NCBI RefSeq assembly: GCF_000300975.2
Contig: NZ_AEEC02000019.1
Span: 50,316-114,315, forward strand
Source: Herbaspirillum frisingense GSF30
GTDB lineage: Bacteria; Pseudomonadota; Gammaproteobacteria; Burkholderiales; Burkholderiaceae_D
Direction of reading: 5' to 3'
Length of the DNA: 64,000 nucleotides
This document shows positions 25,910 through 34,562 of the stretch, piece after piece; position 1 is the stretch's first letter; each line of letters starts with the position of its first letter. A model generated the notes under the pieces. The model was given only the letters and a program-made list of their open reading frames with translations, was not told where the DNA came from and made no database searches. The position numbers and the translations under genes are program-made.

Positions 25910-28297
25910 TTAATTGCGTACGGGCTTGCCGGTTTGCATCATGCCCATGATGCGTTCCTGGGTCTTGGGATGGTTGAGCAACTCCATGAAGAACTTGCGC
26001 TCGATGTCGAGCAGCCATTGTTCGTTGACGATGCTGCCCTCTTCCACTTCGCCACCGGCGACGGTCTCGGCGATCATCTTGCCCAGCTTGAAGTCGTGGG
26101 CCGAGATGAAGCCGCCGTCCCGCATGTTGACCAGCTGCGCCATGATGGTGGCCAGGCCGTTGCGGCCGATCACCGGCACCTGCGGCGGCAGTTGCGGACG
26201 ATAGCCGGCGTCGAACAGCGCGCGCGCTTCCACCTTGGCCACATGCAGCAATTCATACGGGTTGAAGACGATCACGTCATCCTCGCGCAGGTAACCCAGC
26301 TTGCGGGCTTCCAGCGCCGACTTGGAGACGTTGGCAGTGGCCGCGGCCAGCATGTATTCCTTCAGGAACTGCAGGATGTCGTTGCCCTTGGCTTCCTTGG
26401 CGGCACGCACAGCCGCTTCCTTCAGGCCGCCACCGGCCGGGATCAGGCCCACGCCGACTTCCACCAGGCCGATGTAGGACTCGATGGAGACCACACGCTT
26501 GGCGGTATGCAGCAACAGTTCGCAACCACCGCCCAGGGCCAGGCCGGCGACAGCTGCGATCACCGGCACGCTGGCGTACTTCAGGCGCTGGTGCGCCTGC
26601 TGCAGCTGGTGCACCACCGGTTCGATGGCCTTGACGCCACCGGACATGAACAGCGGCAGCATCGACTGCAAATCGGCACCGGCCGAGAAGGCGCCGCCTT
26701 CGGCCGCATCCGGGTGCCAGATCACCAGGCCCTTGAAGTTCTGCTCGGCTTCGGTGACGGCCTTGTTCATGCCGTCGATGACACCCTGGCCGATCACGTG
26801 CATCTTGGTCTTGAAGGACAGGATCAGGACATCGTCGTTCTGATGCCAGATGCGCACCGATTCGTCTTCGAAGAAGGTGGTGCCGGCGCTCTTGCCGTCG
26901 GCGGCGCCTTCGCCCACCAGCGGGGCGCGGAAGGCCTGGCGCTGGTAGACCGGCAGTTCGGAACGGGCCACATCGGCCTTCTTCGAGGGCGACCAGGAAC
27001 CCTTCTCCGAGTGCACGCCATCGCGGCCATCGAAGACCCAGTCCGGCAGCGGGGCATTGGACAGCGCTTTGCCGGCATCGATATCTTCCTTCACCCATTG
27101 CGCAATCTGCTTCCAGCCGGCGGCCTGCCAGGTCTCGAAGGGACCGACGCTCCAGCCGAAGCCCCAGCGCATGGCGAAGTCCAGGTCGCGGGCGTTGTCG
27201 GCCACCGATTCCAGGTGCACGGCGATGTAATGGAAGGCGTCACGGAAGATGGCCCACAGGAATTGGCCCTGAGGATTGGTCGAATCATGCAGCGCCTTCA
27301 TGCGCTTGACCGGATCCTTTTCCTTGAGGATGCGGGCGATGATGTCATCGGCCTTGGCACCACCCGCCACGTAATCGCCCTTGGCCGGGTCGATGCGCAG
27401 GATGTCCTTGCCCACCTTCTTGTAGAAACCGGCACCGCTCTTCTGGCCCAGTGCTCCCTGCTCGACCAGCTTGGCCAGCAGCGGCGGGGTGGCATAGGAA
27501 GAGAAGAAGGGATCATCCTTCAGGTTGTCCTGCATGGTGCGGATGACGTGGCCCATGGTATCCAGACCCACCACGTCGGCGGTGCGGAAGGTGCCGGACT
27601 TGGCGCGGCCCAGCTTGGCGCCGGTCAGGTCATCGACCACGTCCACCGAGAGACCGTATTTGTCGGCTTCGATGATGGTGGCGAGGATGCCGAATACGCC
27701 CACGCGGTTGGCCACGAAGTTGGGGGTATCGAAAGCGCGTACCACGCCCTTGCCCAAGGTGGTGGTGAGGAAGGCTTCCAGCTGGTCGAGGATGTGCGGT
27801 TCGGTAGACTGGGTCGGGATCAGTTCGACCAGATGCATGTAGCGCGGCGGATTGAAGAAGTGCACACCGCAGAAGCGCGCCTTCAGGCCGGCATCAAAAC
27901 CTTCAGACAGTGCATTGATCGACAGGCCCGAGGTGTTGGAGGCAAAGATGGCCTTGGGGCCGATGTGCGGAGCGACCTTCTTGTAGAGGTCATGCTTCCA
28001 GTCCATGCGCTCGGCGATGGCTTCGATGATGAGGTCGCAGCCTTCCAGCACGGCCAGGTCATCCTCGTAGTTGGCGACCTGGATCAGGGCCGCGTCGTCC
28101 TTGTTGCCCAGCGGGGCCGGGCTGAGTTTCTTCAGGTTTTCGATGGCGCGTTGCACGATGCCGTTCTTCGGGCCTTCCTTGGCCGGCAGGTCGAACAGCA
28201 CGACTGGCACGCGGGCATTGATGCAGTGGGCGGCAATCTGGGCACCCATGACGCCGGCGCCGAGCACGGCCACTTTTTTGACGATGAAATTGGACAC
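25910..28297 (-). CDS. 3-hydroxyacyl-CoA dehydrogenase/enoyl-CoA hydratase, bifunctional (FadN-type order)
   Basis: The 795-residue product starts with the NAD-binding motif KKVAVLGAGVMGAQIAAHC, followed by the 3-hydroxyacyl-CoA dehydrogenase core and C-terminal domains (about residues 5-420). A crotonase domain comes last (GAFSAGADLQSM and VAGLALGGGCELLLHT, about 490-690). This order is reversed relative to E. coli FadB and matches Bacillus FadN. It hydrates enoyl-CoA and oxidises 3-hydroxyacyl-CoA. The GTG at 28297 was chosen since AAGGAG lies eight bases upstream. It works with the thiolase downstream and the acyl-CoA dehydrogenase upstream. Confidence 0.9.
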   Translation of the reverse strand: MSNFIVKKVAVLGAGVMGAQIAAHCINARVPVVLFDLPAKEGPKNGIVQRAIENLKKLSPAPLGNKDDAALIQVANYEDDLAVLEGCDLIIEAIAERMDWKHDLYKKVAPHIGPKAIFASNTSGLSINALSEGFDAGLKARFCGVHFFNPPRYMHLVELIPTQSTEPHILDQLEAFLTTTLGKGVVRAFDTPNFVANRVGVFGILATIIEADKYGLSVDVVDDLTGAKLGRAKSGTFRTADVVGLDTMGHVIRTMQDNLKDDPFFSSYATPPLLAKLVEQGALGQKSGAGFYKKVGKDILRIDPAKGDYVAGGAKADDIIARILKEKDPVKRMKALHDSTNPQGQFLWAIFRDAFHYIAVHLESVADNARDLDFAMRWGFGWSVGPFETWQAAGWKQIAQWVKEDIDAGKALSNAPLPDWVFDGRDGVHSEKGSWSPSKKADVARSELPVYQRQAFRAPLVGEGAADGKSAGTTFFEDESVRIWHQNDDVLILSFKTKMHVIGQGVIDGMNKAVTEAEQNFKGLVIWHPDAAEGGAFSAGADLQSMLPLFMSGGVKAIEPVVHQLQQAHQRLKYASVPVIAAVAGLALGGGCELLLHTAKRVVSIESYIGLVEVGVGLIPAGGGLKEAAVRAAKEAKGNDILQFLKEYMLAAATANVSKSALEARKLGYLREDDVIVFNPYELLHVAKVEARALFDAGYRPQLPPQVPVIGRNGLATIMAQLVNMRDGGFISAHDFKLGKMIAETVAGGEVEEGSIVNEQWLLDIERKFFMELLNHPKTQERIMGMMQTGKPVRN

Positions 28298-28468
28298 GCA
28301 AATCTCCTTTGCTGGTGCTGCAAACATGAAACATGAATTCGGGGCCTGGCAGGCTGCCGCACCGCCGGTGCGAGCGACTACTGTACGCCTTCCGGCAGAA
28401 GGTCACAGCATGCCTTGCAGGGGTGACACCGACATGACGCCATGCCGGGCCACATTGCGGTAGATCAA

Positions 28469-28501
28469 CGCCGCCGCGGGACAACAGACCCGGCGGCGGC
28501 G
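28469..28501 (-). terminator. GC-rich hairpin between acyl-CoA dehydrogenase and FadB-like genes
   Basis: A CGCCGCCGC-GGG arm pairs with CCC-GGCGGCGGCG around an 8-nt loop just after the acyl-CoA dehydrogenase stop. The T-run is weak, so it may attenuate rather than stop transcription. The rest of the 215-bp gap shows no gene. Confidence 0.5.
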
Positions 28502-28512
28502 TGGTGTTGCGG

Positions 28513-30303
28513 TCAGAACAACTCGGCGTCCAGGGCCATCAGGTTGGCCGCGCCGGAACGGGCCTGGCGGATCAGCATGGCGGTCTCCGGCAGCAGGCGG
28601 GCGAAGTAGAAGCGCGCCGTGGCCAGCTTGGCGGTGTAGAAGGCGTCACCGCTGCCCTGCTTCTCCAGCGCGATCTTGGCCATGCGCGCAAACAGATAGG
28701 AGAACACCAGGTGGCCCACCACGCGCAGGTAAGGCACGGCGGCGGCACCGGCTTCGTCCTGGTTGGCGAAGGACTTCATGCCGATTTCCATGGTCAGCTT
28801 GCTCACCTTGTCGCCGATGTCGGCCAGCGGGGTGATGAATTCGGACATGGACTCATCGGTGCCATGCTCTTCCACGAAGGCCTGGATTTGTGCGCCGAAC
28901 TTCTTCAGCTTGGCGCCGTTGTCCATCAGGATCTTGCGGCCCAGCAGGTCCAGCGACTGGATGGTGTTGGTGCCTTCGTAGATCATGTTGATTCGGGCAT
29001 CGCGCACGTATTGCTCCATGCCCCACTCGGCGATGTAGCCATGGCCGCCATAGACCTGCAGGCACTCGGAGGTCGCCGTCCAGGCATTGTCGGTCAGGAA
29101 GGCCTTCACCACCGGGGTCAGCAGGGCCACGATATCGGCAGAGTCCTTGCGGACCTGTTCGTCGGGGTGGCTCAGTTCCTTGTCCAGTTCCAGAGCGACA
29201 TAGGAGGTGAAGGCGCGACCACCTTCGGCGAAGGCCTTGGCGGTCAGCAGCATGCGGCGCACGTCGGGGTGCACGATGATCGGGTCGGCCGGCTTGTCGG
29301 CGGCCTTGATGCCGGACAGGCTGCGCATCTGCAGGCGGTCCTTGGCATAGACCAGGGCGTTCTGGTAGGCCACTTCGGTCAGGCCCAGGCCCTGCATGCC
29401 CACACCGAGGCGGGCCGCGTTCATGAACACGAACATGGCTTGCAGACCCTTGTGCGGCTGGCCGATCAACCAGCCGGTGGCGCCGTCCAGGTTCATCTGG
29501 CAGGTGGCGTTGCCGTGGATGCCCATCTTTTCTTCAATGGCACCGCAGAAGATGGGATTACGCGCACCCAGCGAACCATCGGCGTTGGGCAGGAACTTCG
29601 GTACCAGGAACAGGGAAATGCCCTTGGAGCCTTCCGGAGCATCCGGCAGGCGTGCCAGCACCAGGTGGATGATGTTGGCGGAGACGTCGTTTTCGCCGGC
29701 CGAGATGAATATCTTGTTGCCGGTGATCTTGTAGGCGCCGTCGGCCTGCGGTTCTGCCTTGCTGCGCAGCAGGCCCAGGTCGGTACCGCAATGCGCTTCG
29801 GTCAGGCACATGGTGCCGGTCCACTCGCCCGAGACCAGCTTGGGCAGGTAGAGCTGCTTCTGTTCTTCCGAACCGTGCGCGTGCAGGCACTCGTAGGCGC
29901 CGTGCGACAGGCCGGGGTACATGGTCCAGGCCTGGTTGGACGAGTTCAGCATCTCGTAGAAGGAATTGTTGATCGTCAGCGGCAGGCCCTGGCCACCGAA
30001 TTCGGGATCACAGGACAGCGCCGCCCACCCGGCTTCCACGTACTGCCGGTAGGCCTGCTTGAAACCCTTGGGCGTGGTGACGGCCTTGGTCTCGCGATCG
30101 AAATGGCAACCCTCGCGGTCGCCCGAATGGTTCAGCGGGAACAATACTTGCGAAGCGAACTTGCCGCCCTCTTCCAGCACCTGGTCCACCAGCTCGCGGT
30201 TGGTGTCGGCATGCGGTGGCAGTTCTTTGAACACTTCCTCGACATTGAGCAGCTCGTGCAGCACGAATTGCATGTCGCGCAAGGGGGCGTTGTATTGGGG
30301 CAT
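28513..30303 (-). CDS. acyl-CoA dehydrogenase, long C-terminal form
   Basis: The 596-residue flavoprotein has MYPGLSHGAYECLHAHG, the FAD/substrate loop MCLTEAHCGTDLGLL, and the helical domain ending QVYGGHGYIAEWGMEQYVRD then INMIYEGTNTIQSLDLLGRKI, where the Glu of YEGTN is the usual catalytic base. The extra C-terminal domain (about 130 residues) places it with the DmdC-type and related medium/long-chain dehydrogenases. It makes the first double bond of beta-oxidation. The gene follows the TetR regulator by 18 bp on the same strand. Confidence 0.9.
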   Translation of the reverse strand: MPQYNAPLRDMQFVLHELLNVEEVFKELPPHADTNRELVDQVLEEGGKFASQVLFPLNHSGDREGCHFDRETKAVTTPKGFKQAYRQYVEAGWAALSCDPEFGGQGLPLTINNSFYEMLNSSNQAWTMYPGLSHGAYECLHAHGSEEQKQLYLPKLVSGEWTGTMCLTEAHCGTDLGLLRSKAEPQADGAYKITGNKIFISAGENDVSANIIHLVLARLPDAPEGSKGISLFLVPKFLPNADGSLGARNPIFCGAIEEKMGIHGNATCQMNLDGATGWLIGQPHKGLQAMFVFMNAARLGVGMQGLGLTEVAYQNALVYAKDRLQMRSLSGIKAADKPADPIIVHPDVRRMLLTAKAFAEGGRAFTSYVALELDKELSHPDEQVRKDSADIVALLTPVVKAFLTDNAWTATSECLQVYGGHGYIAEWGMEQYVRDARINMIYEGTNTIQSLDLLGRKILMDNGAKLKKFGAQIQAFVEEHGTDESMSEFITPLADIGDKVSKLTMEIGMKSFANQDEAGAAAVPYLRVVGHLVFSYLFARMAKIALEKQGSGDAFYTAKLATARFYFARLLPETAMLIRQARSGAANLMALDAELF

Positions 30304-30321
30304 GAATGTCTCCGGACGGGT

Positions 30322-31041
30322 TTAGGCTGCCTTCCTGGCAGCCGATTTTGAATTCTTGGCGGGGGTGGCACCGTTGCTGGTGCTGTTGCTGGCACTGTCG
30401 CTGCCTTGCGGGCGGTAGCTGTCGATCAGGCGGCGGAAGCTGGCCTCGGCACGCTCCACGCTGCCGGGAATGTGCAGGAAGCGCGCATCGTGGTGCAGGG
30501 CCAGGATCAGGCCATACATTTCATAGACCATCTGGCTGACCTCGATGTCGGGCCGCAGATGGCCGGCTTCCATGGCCTGCTTGATGCAGCGCTCCAGCGC
30601 ATCGCGCCAGGCCTGGACCATGGCCACCAGGTGATCGCGGATGGCACCGGGACGGTCGTCGTATTCGACCGCGCCGCTGATGTAGATGCAACCCAGCGCG
30701 ATTTCCACCGTGACCTGCTTGATCCAGCGCGCGAACATCCCTTCCAGGCGCGGCAGGCCGCGTGGTTCCTTGATGGAGGGATAGAACACATCCTGCTCGA
30801 AGCGGTTGTGATACAGCCGCACGACCTCGATCTGCAAGTCCTCGCGGGAGCCGAAATGGGCGAAGACGCCGGATTTGCTCATCTTCATCTTTTCGGCCAG
30901 CAAGCCGATGGTCAGCCCTTCCAGGCCGTCACGGCTGGCCAGTTCCAGCGCCACATCCAGGATGGCGGCACGGGTCTGCTCACCCTTGCGCAGATACTTG
31001 GGCCGGGTGGGCGCGGTGGTCACCTTGCTTGTCTCAGTCAT
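30322..31041 (-). CDS. TetR-family regulator of the beta-oxidation genes
   Basis: The 239-residue product has the TetR HTH: EQTRAAILDVALELASRDG, LTIGLLAEKMKMSKSGVFAHFG, then SREDLQ (about residues 20-70). The C-terminal tail is Ser/Ala/Lys-rich. It heads the operon with the acyl-CoA dehydrogenase and is a probable acyl-CoA-responsive repressor. The ATG at 31041 gives the HTH at normal distance; the open frame continues 38 codons upstream without family support. A palindrome at 31169-31180 could be its operator. Confidence 0.85.
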   Translation of the reverse strand: MTETSKVTTAPTRPKYLRKGEQTRAAILDVALELASRDGLEGLTIGLLAEKMKMSKSGVFAHFGSREDLQIEVVRLYHNRFEQDVFYPSIKEPRGLPRLEGMFARWIKQVTVEIALGCIYISGAVEYDDRPGAIRDHLVAMVQAWRDALERCIKQAMEAGHLRPDIEVSQMVYEMYGLILALHHDARFLHIPGSVERAEASFRRLIDSYRPQGSDSASNSTSNGATPAKNSKSAARKAA

Positions 31042-31168
31042 CGTTATCTCTTTGATATCCGTCGTCAGGTCGCGACGGGAAGGAACCGGTTCGGCGGGTG
31101 CGGCTCGGCGGCCGCTGTCTTGAACCCTGTCTGCGCGACGTGAATAAACCTTCACGCAGAATTTATTC

Positions 31169-31180
31169 GAACGATCGTAC
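31169..31180. promoter_or_regulatory. candidate TetR operator upstream of the beta-oxidation regulator
   Basis: GAACGATCGTAC is a 12-bp palindrome with one mismatched pair, 128 bp upstream of the regulator start. Next to it, GAATAAA (31142-31148) and TTTATTC (31162-31168) form another inverted pair. The ACGATCGT core is common in TetR operators. Confidence 0.45.
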
Positions 31181-31257
31181 TATTATTCATCGCGCTGCAA
31201 AAGTCAAACAAAAATTCAGCGCGGCTTGCAAGGGCGATTTTGCTGCCCGGCAAGCCC

Positions 31258-31719
31258 TCAGGAAGCCCCGGGCGGGGCGCTGGTGGCACCCAGCAGGTCG
31301 TGGGCGTCCAGCAGGGCATAGACGATGGTGGGGTTGTTTTCCAGGCACTTGCGAATGGCCGCCGGGATGGTATCGCGGGTCTTGCGGCACAGCCCTGGCT
31401 GTTCGGCCAGGTGGATCTGCAGGCCGCGCACGGTGCGCACTTCGTTGGGACCGGGACTGATATGCAGACGGATGCCGAGATTCTTGCGCATGAGACTGCC
31501 CACATGCAGCAGTTCGTCATAGGTCGTCACCCGGGTGATGCGTTCGATCAGGCGCTTTTCTTCCTCGCGGGTCAGCCACAGCACGCGCGCCTCGGGCGCA
31601 TGCAGGCACTCCAGCAGCGCTTCGCGCTGGCAATCGCAGGCACCGGGCGGGCATTCCTTGCGGAGCGGCCGCGCCACCGGCATCGGCTGTGCGGATTCGG
31701 AGGGGACTACCTGGGACAT
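31258..31719 (-). CDS. conserved hypothetical protein with Cys cluster
   Basis: The 153-residue product carries a CPPGACDCQREALLEC cysteine cluster near residue 24 and a soluble C-terminal half with RVTTYDELLHVGSLMRKNLGIRLHISPGPNEVRTVRG. The four Cys could bind metal. It has no signal peptide. The start MSQVVPSES at 31719 has AAGGTG upstream; an ATG 13 codons earlier is possible. It is not recognised as a named family; proteins of this kind occur in Burkholderiales by memory. It is downstream of the Hsp15 gene on the same strand. Confidence 0.65.
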   Translation of the reverse strand: MSQVVPSESAQPMPVARPLRKECPPGACDCQREALLECLHAPEARVLWLTREEEKRLIERITRVTTYDELLHVGSLMRKNLGIRLHISPGPNEVRTVRGLQIHLAEQPGLCRKTRDTIPAAIRKCLENNPTIVYALLDAHDLLGATSAPPGAS

Positions 31720-31816
31720 CTGCACCTTCACACCTACGTTGGAGAAAAGACAGGCCATGGACAGCGGCCCTTATCTTACAACGAGCTTGTGGCGCGGTGG
31801 CGGCCGCCCTGCCGGG

Positions 31817-32191
31817 TCAGGACGAGGAACGATCCAGCAGCCGACGGTCGCGCTTGGTGGGACGGCCCTTGATTTCAGCCGAGGGTTCGCGGAACAGGCG
31901 ATGGCGTTCGGCCTGGGTCGCACGACGCTGGACGCTCTCCTCCGTCTCCTGATAGAGCGTGGCCGCGACCGCCGCCGAACCGCGTTTGTCGGCGATGCCG
32001 ATGACCAGTACTTCCCATTCGGTGGCGCCGTTGTCGATATCCAGGCGGTCCCCAGGCTTGACGCTGTGAGCCGGCTTGGTGCGCTCGCCGTTGAGCCTGA
32101 TGCGGCCACGATCCACGGCTTCAGTGGCCAGCGAACGCGTCTTGAAGAAGCGTGCGGCCCAGCACCATTTGTCGATGCGGGTGGTGTCCAT
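31817..32191 (-). CDS. hslR: S4-domain ribosome-associated heat shock protein Hsp15
   Basis: The 124-residue product opens with the S4 RNA-binding domain, RIDKWCWAARFFKTRSLATEAV, then GRIRLNGERTKPAHSVKPGD and WEVLVIGIADKRGSAAVA, and ends with a basic tail. This matches Hsp15, which binds free 50S subunits carrying a nascent peptidyl-tRNA. The frame is open upstream, but MDTTRIDKW at 32191 is the natural start. The ribosome site is weak. Confidence 0.88.
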   Translation of the reverse strand: MDTTRIDKWCWAARFFKTRSLATEAVDRGRIRLNGERTKPAHSVKPGDRLDIDNGATEWEVLVIGIADKRGSAAVAATLYQETEESVQRRATQAERHRLFREPSAEIKGRPTKRDRRLLDRSSS

Positions 32192-32359
32192 GTAGCAGAT
32201 AAGGAGAAATTGCGAGCAGTAATTATCGATATTTTTTGGGAAAAGAACACAAGAAAATCGGGAAATCCGGCCTTTCTTTCGTGAGCGCCTTCCCGACCAG
32301 GCGCGTCTACTTATGCTGTGCGGTTTGCTCAACCTGCCGCCATCGAGTCCGACTCAGCC

Positions 32360-32866
32360 ATGATAGACCCACGATCCGCCCTCTCCGCAGCCTTTGCCAA
32401 GACCATCCTCTCCCGGGAAAACCGGCCGATACGATTGCGCTGGAGCCAGCGCGAAACCCATTTCGAAGAGTTGCTGCTGGTGCAGCGCGTCGAGATCCGC
32501 GAAGCCATGTTCGAAGGCATGCACGGACATCTGACCTGCATCTCGATCGACCCCGATCTTCCCCTGCACGAATTGCTCGGTCAGCCGCTCGGCATCGAGA
32601 TGGTCAACGACCGTGGTGGCCTGCATCACATCAACGGGATCATCACCGAGGCCCGCGCCGGGCAGGCAGACGGTGCGCTGCGCGTCTACCATCTGACACT
32701 ACGCGATGCGATGTCGATCATGGATGGGCGGATCAACAGCCGCATCTTCCGTCGCAAGAGCGTCCCCGACATCCTCCACATCCTGCTGCGCGAATGGCGT
32801 CTACGCAGCCCCGCGCTGGCCCATGCCTTCTCATTCGATCTCCATCGGCTCGACCAGCGACGTTAC
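32360..32866 (+). pseudogene. vgrG, 5' remnant (type VI secretion spike)
   Basis: About 169 codons match the N-terminal gpD-like part of VgrG: RPIRLRWSQRETHFEELLLVQRV, LPLHELLGQPLGIEMV, HINGIITEARAG and RIFRRKSVPDILHILLREWR. The match ends at FDLHRLDQRRYP, a point where intact VgrG continues for several hundred residues. At 32864-32869 the sequence switches to the tail of a lipoprotein gene, sharing TACCCA with it. The VgrG frame then runs out of phase to a stop at 33017-33019. It is a deletion remnant and cannot make a spike. Confidence 0.85.
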
Positions 32867-33298
32867 CCATGCGCTACGAGATCGGCGAAGCCTTCGACAA
32901 GATCCCTGAAGGGCTCACCAAGGATGATGGCGTGTTCCGCTTCCACTATCTCGGCACCCCGGTTCCTCAAGCACCGGAGGCCAAGTACGCTCCCGACTGG
33001 CGTGTCCCCCAAGGCGTGATGCGCGAAGTTCCGATGCCTGCTCGCGAGTTGCACTCCACCGGCCTGCTCCCCGCTCCCGCCACCGGCATCTGGCACGGTA
33101 GCGTCGATCCGGCTCACCCCCTGGCCAAGGTCTTCAACCAGTGGTACCGCCAAAGCTATGTCGAGGAAGGGCAGGCCTTTCCCGATCCACGTGACCGTGG
33201 GCTGGATATCTCTCCGAAAGATATCCAATGGCGGTGGCTCGATCAGGCCAATCGACCACAACCATCGGGGCGCAAAGAAATTACGATCCGTAACTTTT
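32864..33298 (+). repeat. direct repeat, copy 1 (about 435 bp)
   Basis: This segment equals 33982-34416 with roughly 17 substitutions and no gaps seen. It starts at TACCCATGCGC and ends within CGTAACTT, after which the two sequences diverge. Confidence 0.85.
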
Positions 33299-33330
33299 CT
33301 TATCTCGAAGCAATTAAGAAAGGTGCCTGA
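32864..33330 (+). pseudogene. truncated copy of the Sel1-type lipoprotein gene (3' part only)
   Basis: The frame from ATG 32869 reads MRYEIGEAFDKIPEGLTKDDG to a stop at 33330 (153 residues). It matches residues 184 onward of the intact protein downstream with three substitutions over the shared part. The nucleotide match is about 96% over 435 bp, and most differences are silent, so both copies were under selection before truncation. The signal peptide and Sel1 region are missing. It could still be translated from the internal ATG. Confidence 0.75.
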
Positions 33331-33437
33331 GGGATCAGGATTTGACAGGCACGCGCCGAGGGAGTGACGGAAATCTTTCGCCAATTGTTGGGTGAGCGGA
33401 CTGCCAGCCTTCGATCAACTTAGAACGCCAAACACTA

Positions 33438-34448
33438 ATGCTTTTGAATACGCCCAAAATCTCTTCTTGGATGACGCTGTCTGCCTTCGCTATTTCAACG
33501 GCACTGATACCCGCATGCAGTCTGAGCAACCTTCCTCGCAACATGACCCTAAAGACATTTGACCCCCATCGCGAAGAGTTCACCTGTAACTACGAGAAAT
33601 CTGCCGAACCGGCGCTCAACCAAGAGGCGGAGGCCTGGTTTAGAAAAGGCTTGGCGCTCACCAGCTTTGACCTTTGGCCTGATGATCGGGAGTTCAGTAA
33701 GGCGGCAGCCCTCTGGAGTAAGGCGAGCGAAAAGGGACATTGGCAAGCCACACTCAACTTGGCAAGTCTTTATATCAGCGGAAATGGCGTCGTCAAAGAT
33801 ACCGAGCGTGCTGTTCAACTTGTTGAGGAGGCTATCCCCGACGGCTTTGTCCTTCCTGATGAGCCGCAGGGTGGCCATCTGGTCCAGCATCTACACACCG
33901 ATGCCGTCATGGGTGGTTATTGGCTTGCCCAACTGCGCAAGCCCGTCACACCCAGACAAGTCGCATGGAATGCTGCGCAGGTACCCATGCGCTACGAGAT
34001 CGGCGAAGCCTTCGACAAGACCCCTGAAGGACTCACCAAGGATGACGGAGTTTTCCGCTTCCACTATCTCGGCACCCCGGTTCCTCAAGCACCTGAAGCC
34101 AAGTACGCTCCCGACTGGCGTGTCCCCCAAGGCGTGATGCGCGAAGTTCCGGTGCCTGCTCGCGAGTTGCACTCCACCGGCCTGCTCCCCGCTCCCGCCA
34201 CCGGCATCTGGCACGGTAGCGTCGATCCGGGTCACCCCCTGGCCAAGGTCTTCAACCAGTGGTACCGCCAGAGCTATGTCGAGGAAGGACAGGCTTTTCC
34301 AGACCCGCGTGATCGTGGGCTGGATATCTCTCCGAAAGATATCCAATGGCGGTGGCTCGATCAGGCCAATCGACCACAACCATCGGGGCGCAAAGAAATC
34401 ACGATCCGTAACTTCTCTCAAGTCGAGACTACTCAAACAAACTCTTGA
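33438..34448 (+). CDS. Sel1-repeat lipoprotein near vgrG, possible T6SS immunity-type protein
   Basis: The 336-residue product has a signal segment ending LIPACS (probable lipid Cys27, with Pro at -2, which is unusual). A Sel1-like repeat region follows (SKAAALWSKASEKGHWQAT, LASLYISGNGVVKDTERA, residues 95-135), and then a C-terminal domain of about 150 residues with VFRFHYLGTPVP, SVDPAHP-like and DISPKDIQWRWLDQ. The last domain resembles what databases call DUF6396, from memory. Sel1-type proteins are known as immunity partners of some type VI lipase effectors. Its place beside a vgrG remnant suggests that role, but no effector gene remains. The coding region 33450-33900 is visibly less GC-rich than neighbours. 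Confidence 0.65.
   Translation: MLLNTPKISSWMTLSAFAISTALIPACSLSNLPRNMTLKTFDPHREEFTCNYEKSAEPALNQEAEAWFRKGLALTSFDLWPDDREFSKAAALWSKASEKGHWQATLNLASLYISGNGVVKDTERAVQLVEEAIPDGFVLPDEPQGGHLVQHLHTDAVMGGYWLAQLRKPVTPRQVAWNAAQVPMRYEIGEAFDKTPEGLTKDDGVFRFHYLGTPVPQAPEAKYAPDWRVPQGVMREVPVPARELHSTGLLPAPATGIWHGSVDPGHPLAKVFNQWYRQSYVEEGQAFPDPRDRGLDISPKDIQWRWLDQANRPQPSGRKEITIRNFSQVETTQTNS
33982..34416 (+). repeat. direct repeat, copy 2 (inside intact lipoprotein gene)
   Basis: This is the second copy of the 435-bp segment at 32864-33298. The two are 1118 bp apart start to start, which makes recombination between them possible and would delete the intact gene's 5' end. Confidence 0.85.
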
Positions 34449-34486
34449 TTATTCGATATTGGAGTGATCGCCAGCCATATGAAAAA

Positions 34487-34512
34487 AAGCGCCGGCTCGC
34501 AAGCCGGCGCTT
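34487..34512 (-). terminator. Rho-independent terminator of the second thiolase gene
   Basis: AAGCGCCGGCT pairs with AGCCGGCGCTT around CGCA. On the minus strand it is followed by seven T's. It lies 50 bp past the thiolase stop and may also stop transcripts from the plus-strand lipoprotein gene. Confidence 0.88.
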
Positions 34513-34562
34513 CTTCATATTTCCTCGAGACAACAGTTATCGCGTCAAGACTATCCTCGGAT

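Noticed and set aside
25889..28336. 815-codon open frame on the plus strand
   Set aside because: It is the antisense of the FadB-like gene. Its product is rich in His, Gly and Val as expected from a complementary GC-rich frame and has no family motifs.
31771..32250. 159-codon minus-strand frame over hslR
   Set aside because: It overlaps the S4-domain gene in another frame and is Ser/Arg/Pro-rich without motifs.
32236..33330. 364-codon open frame spanning the vgrG remnant
   Set aside because: Its first 210 codons are out of phase with the VgrG motifs and are Arg/Pro/His-rich noise. Only the part after 32869 matches a real protein.
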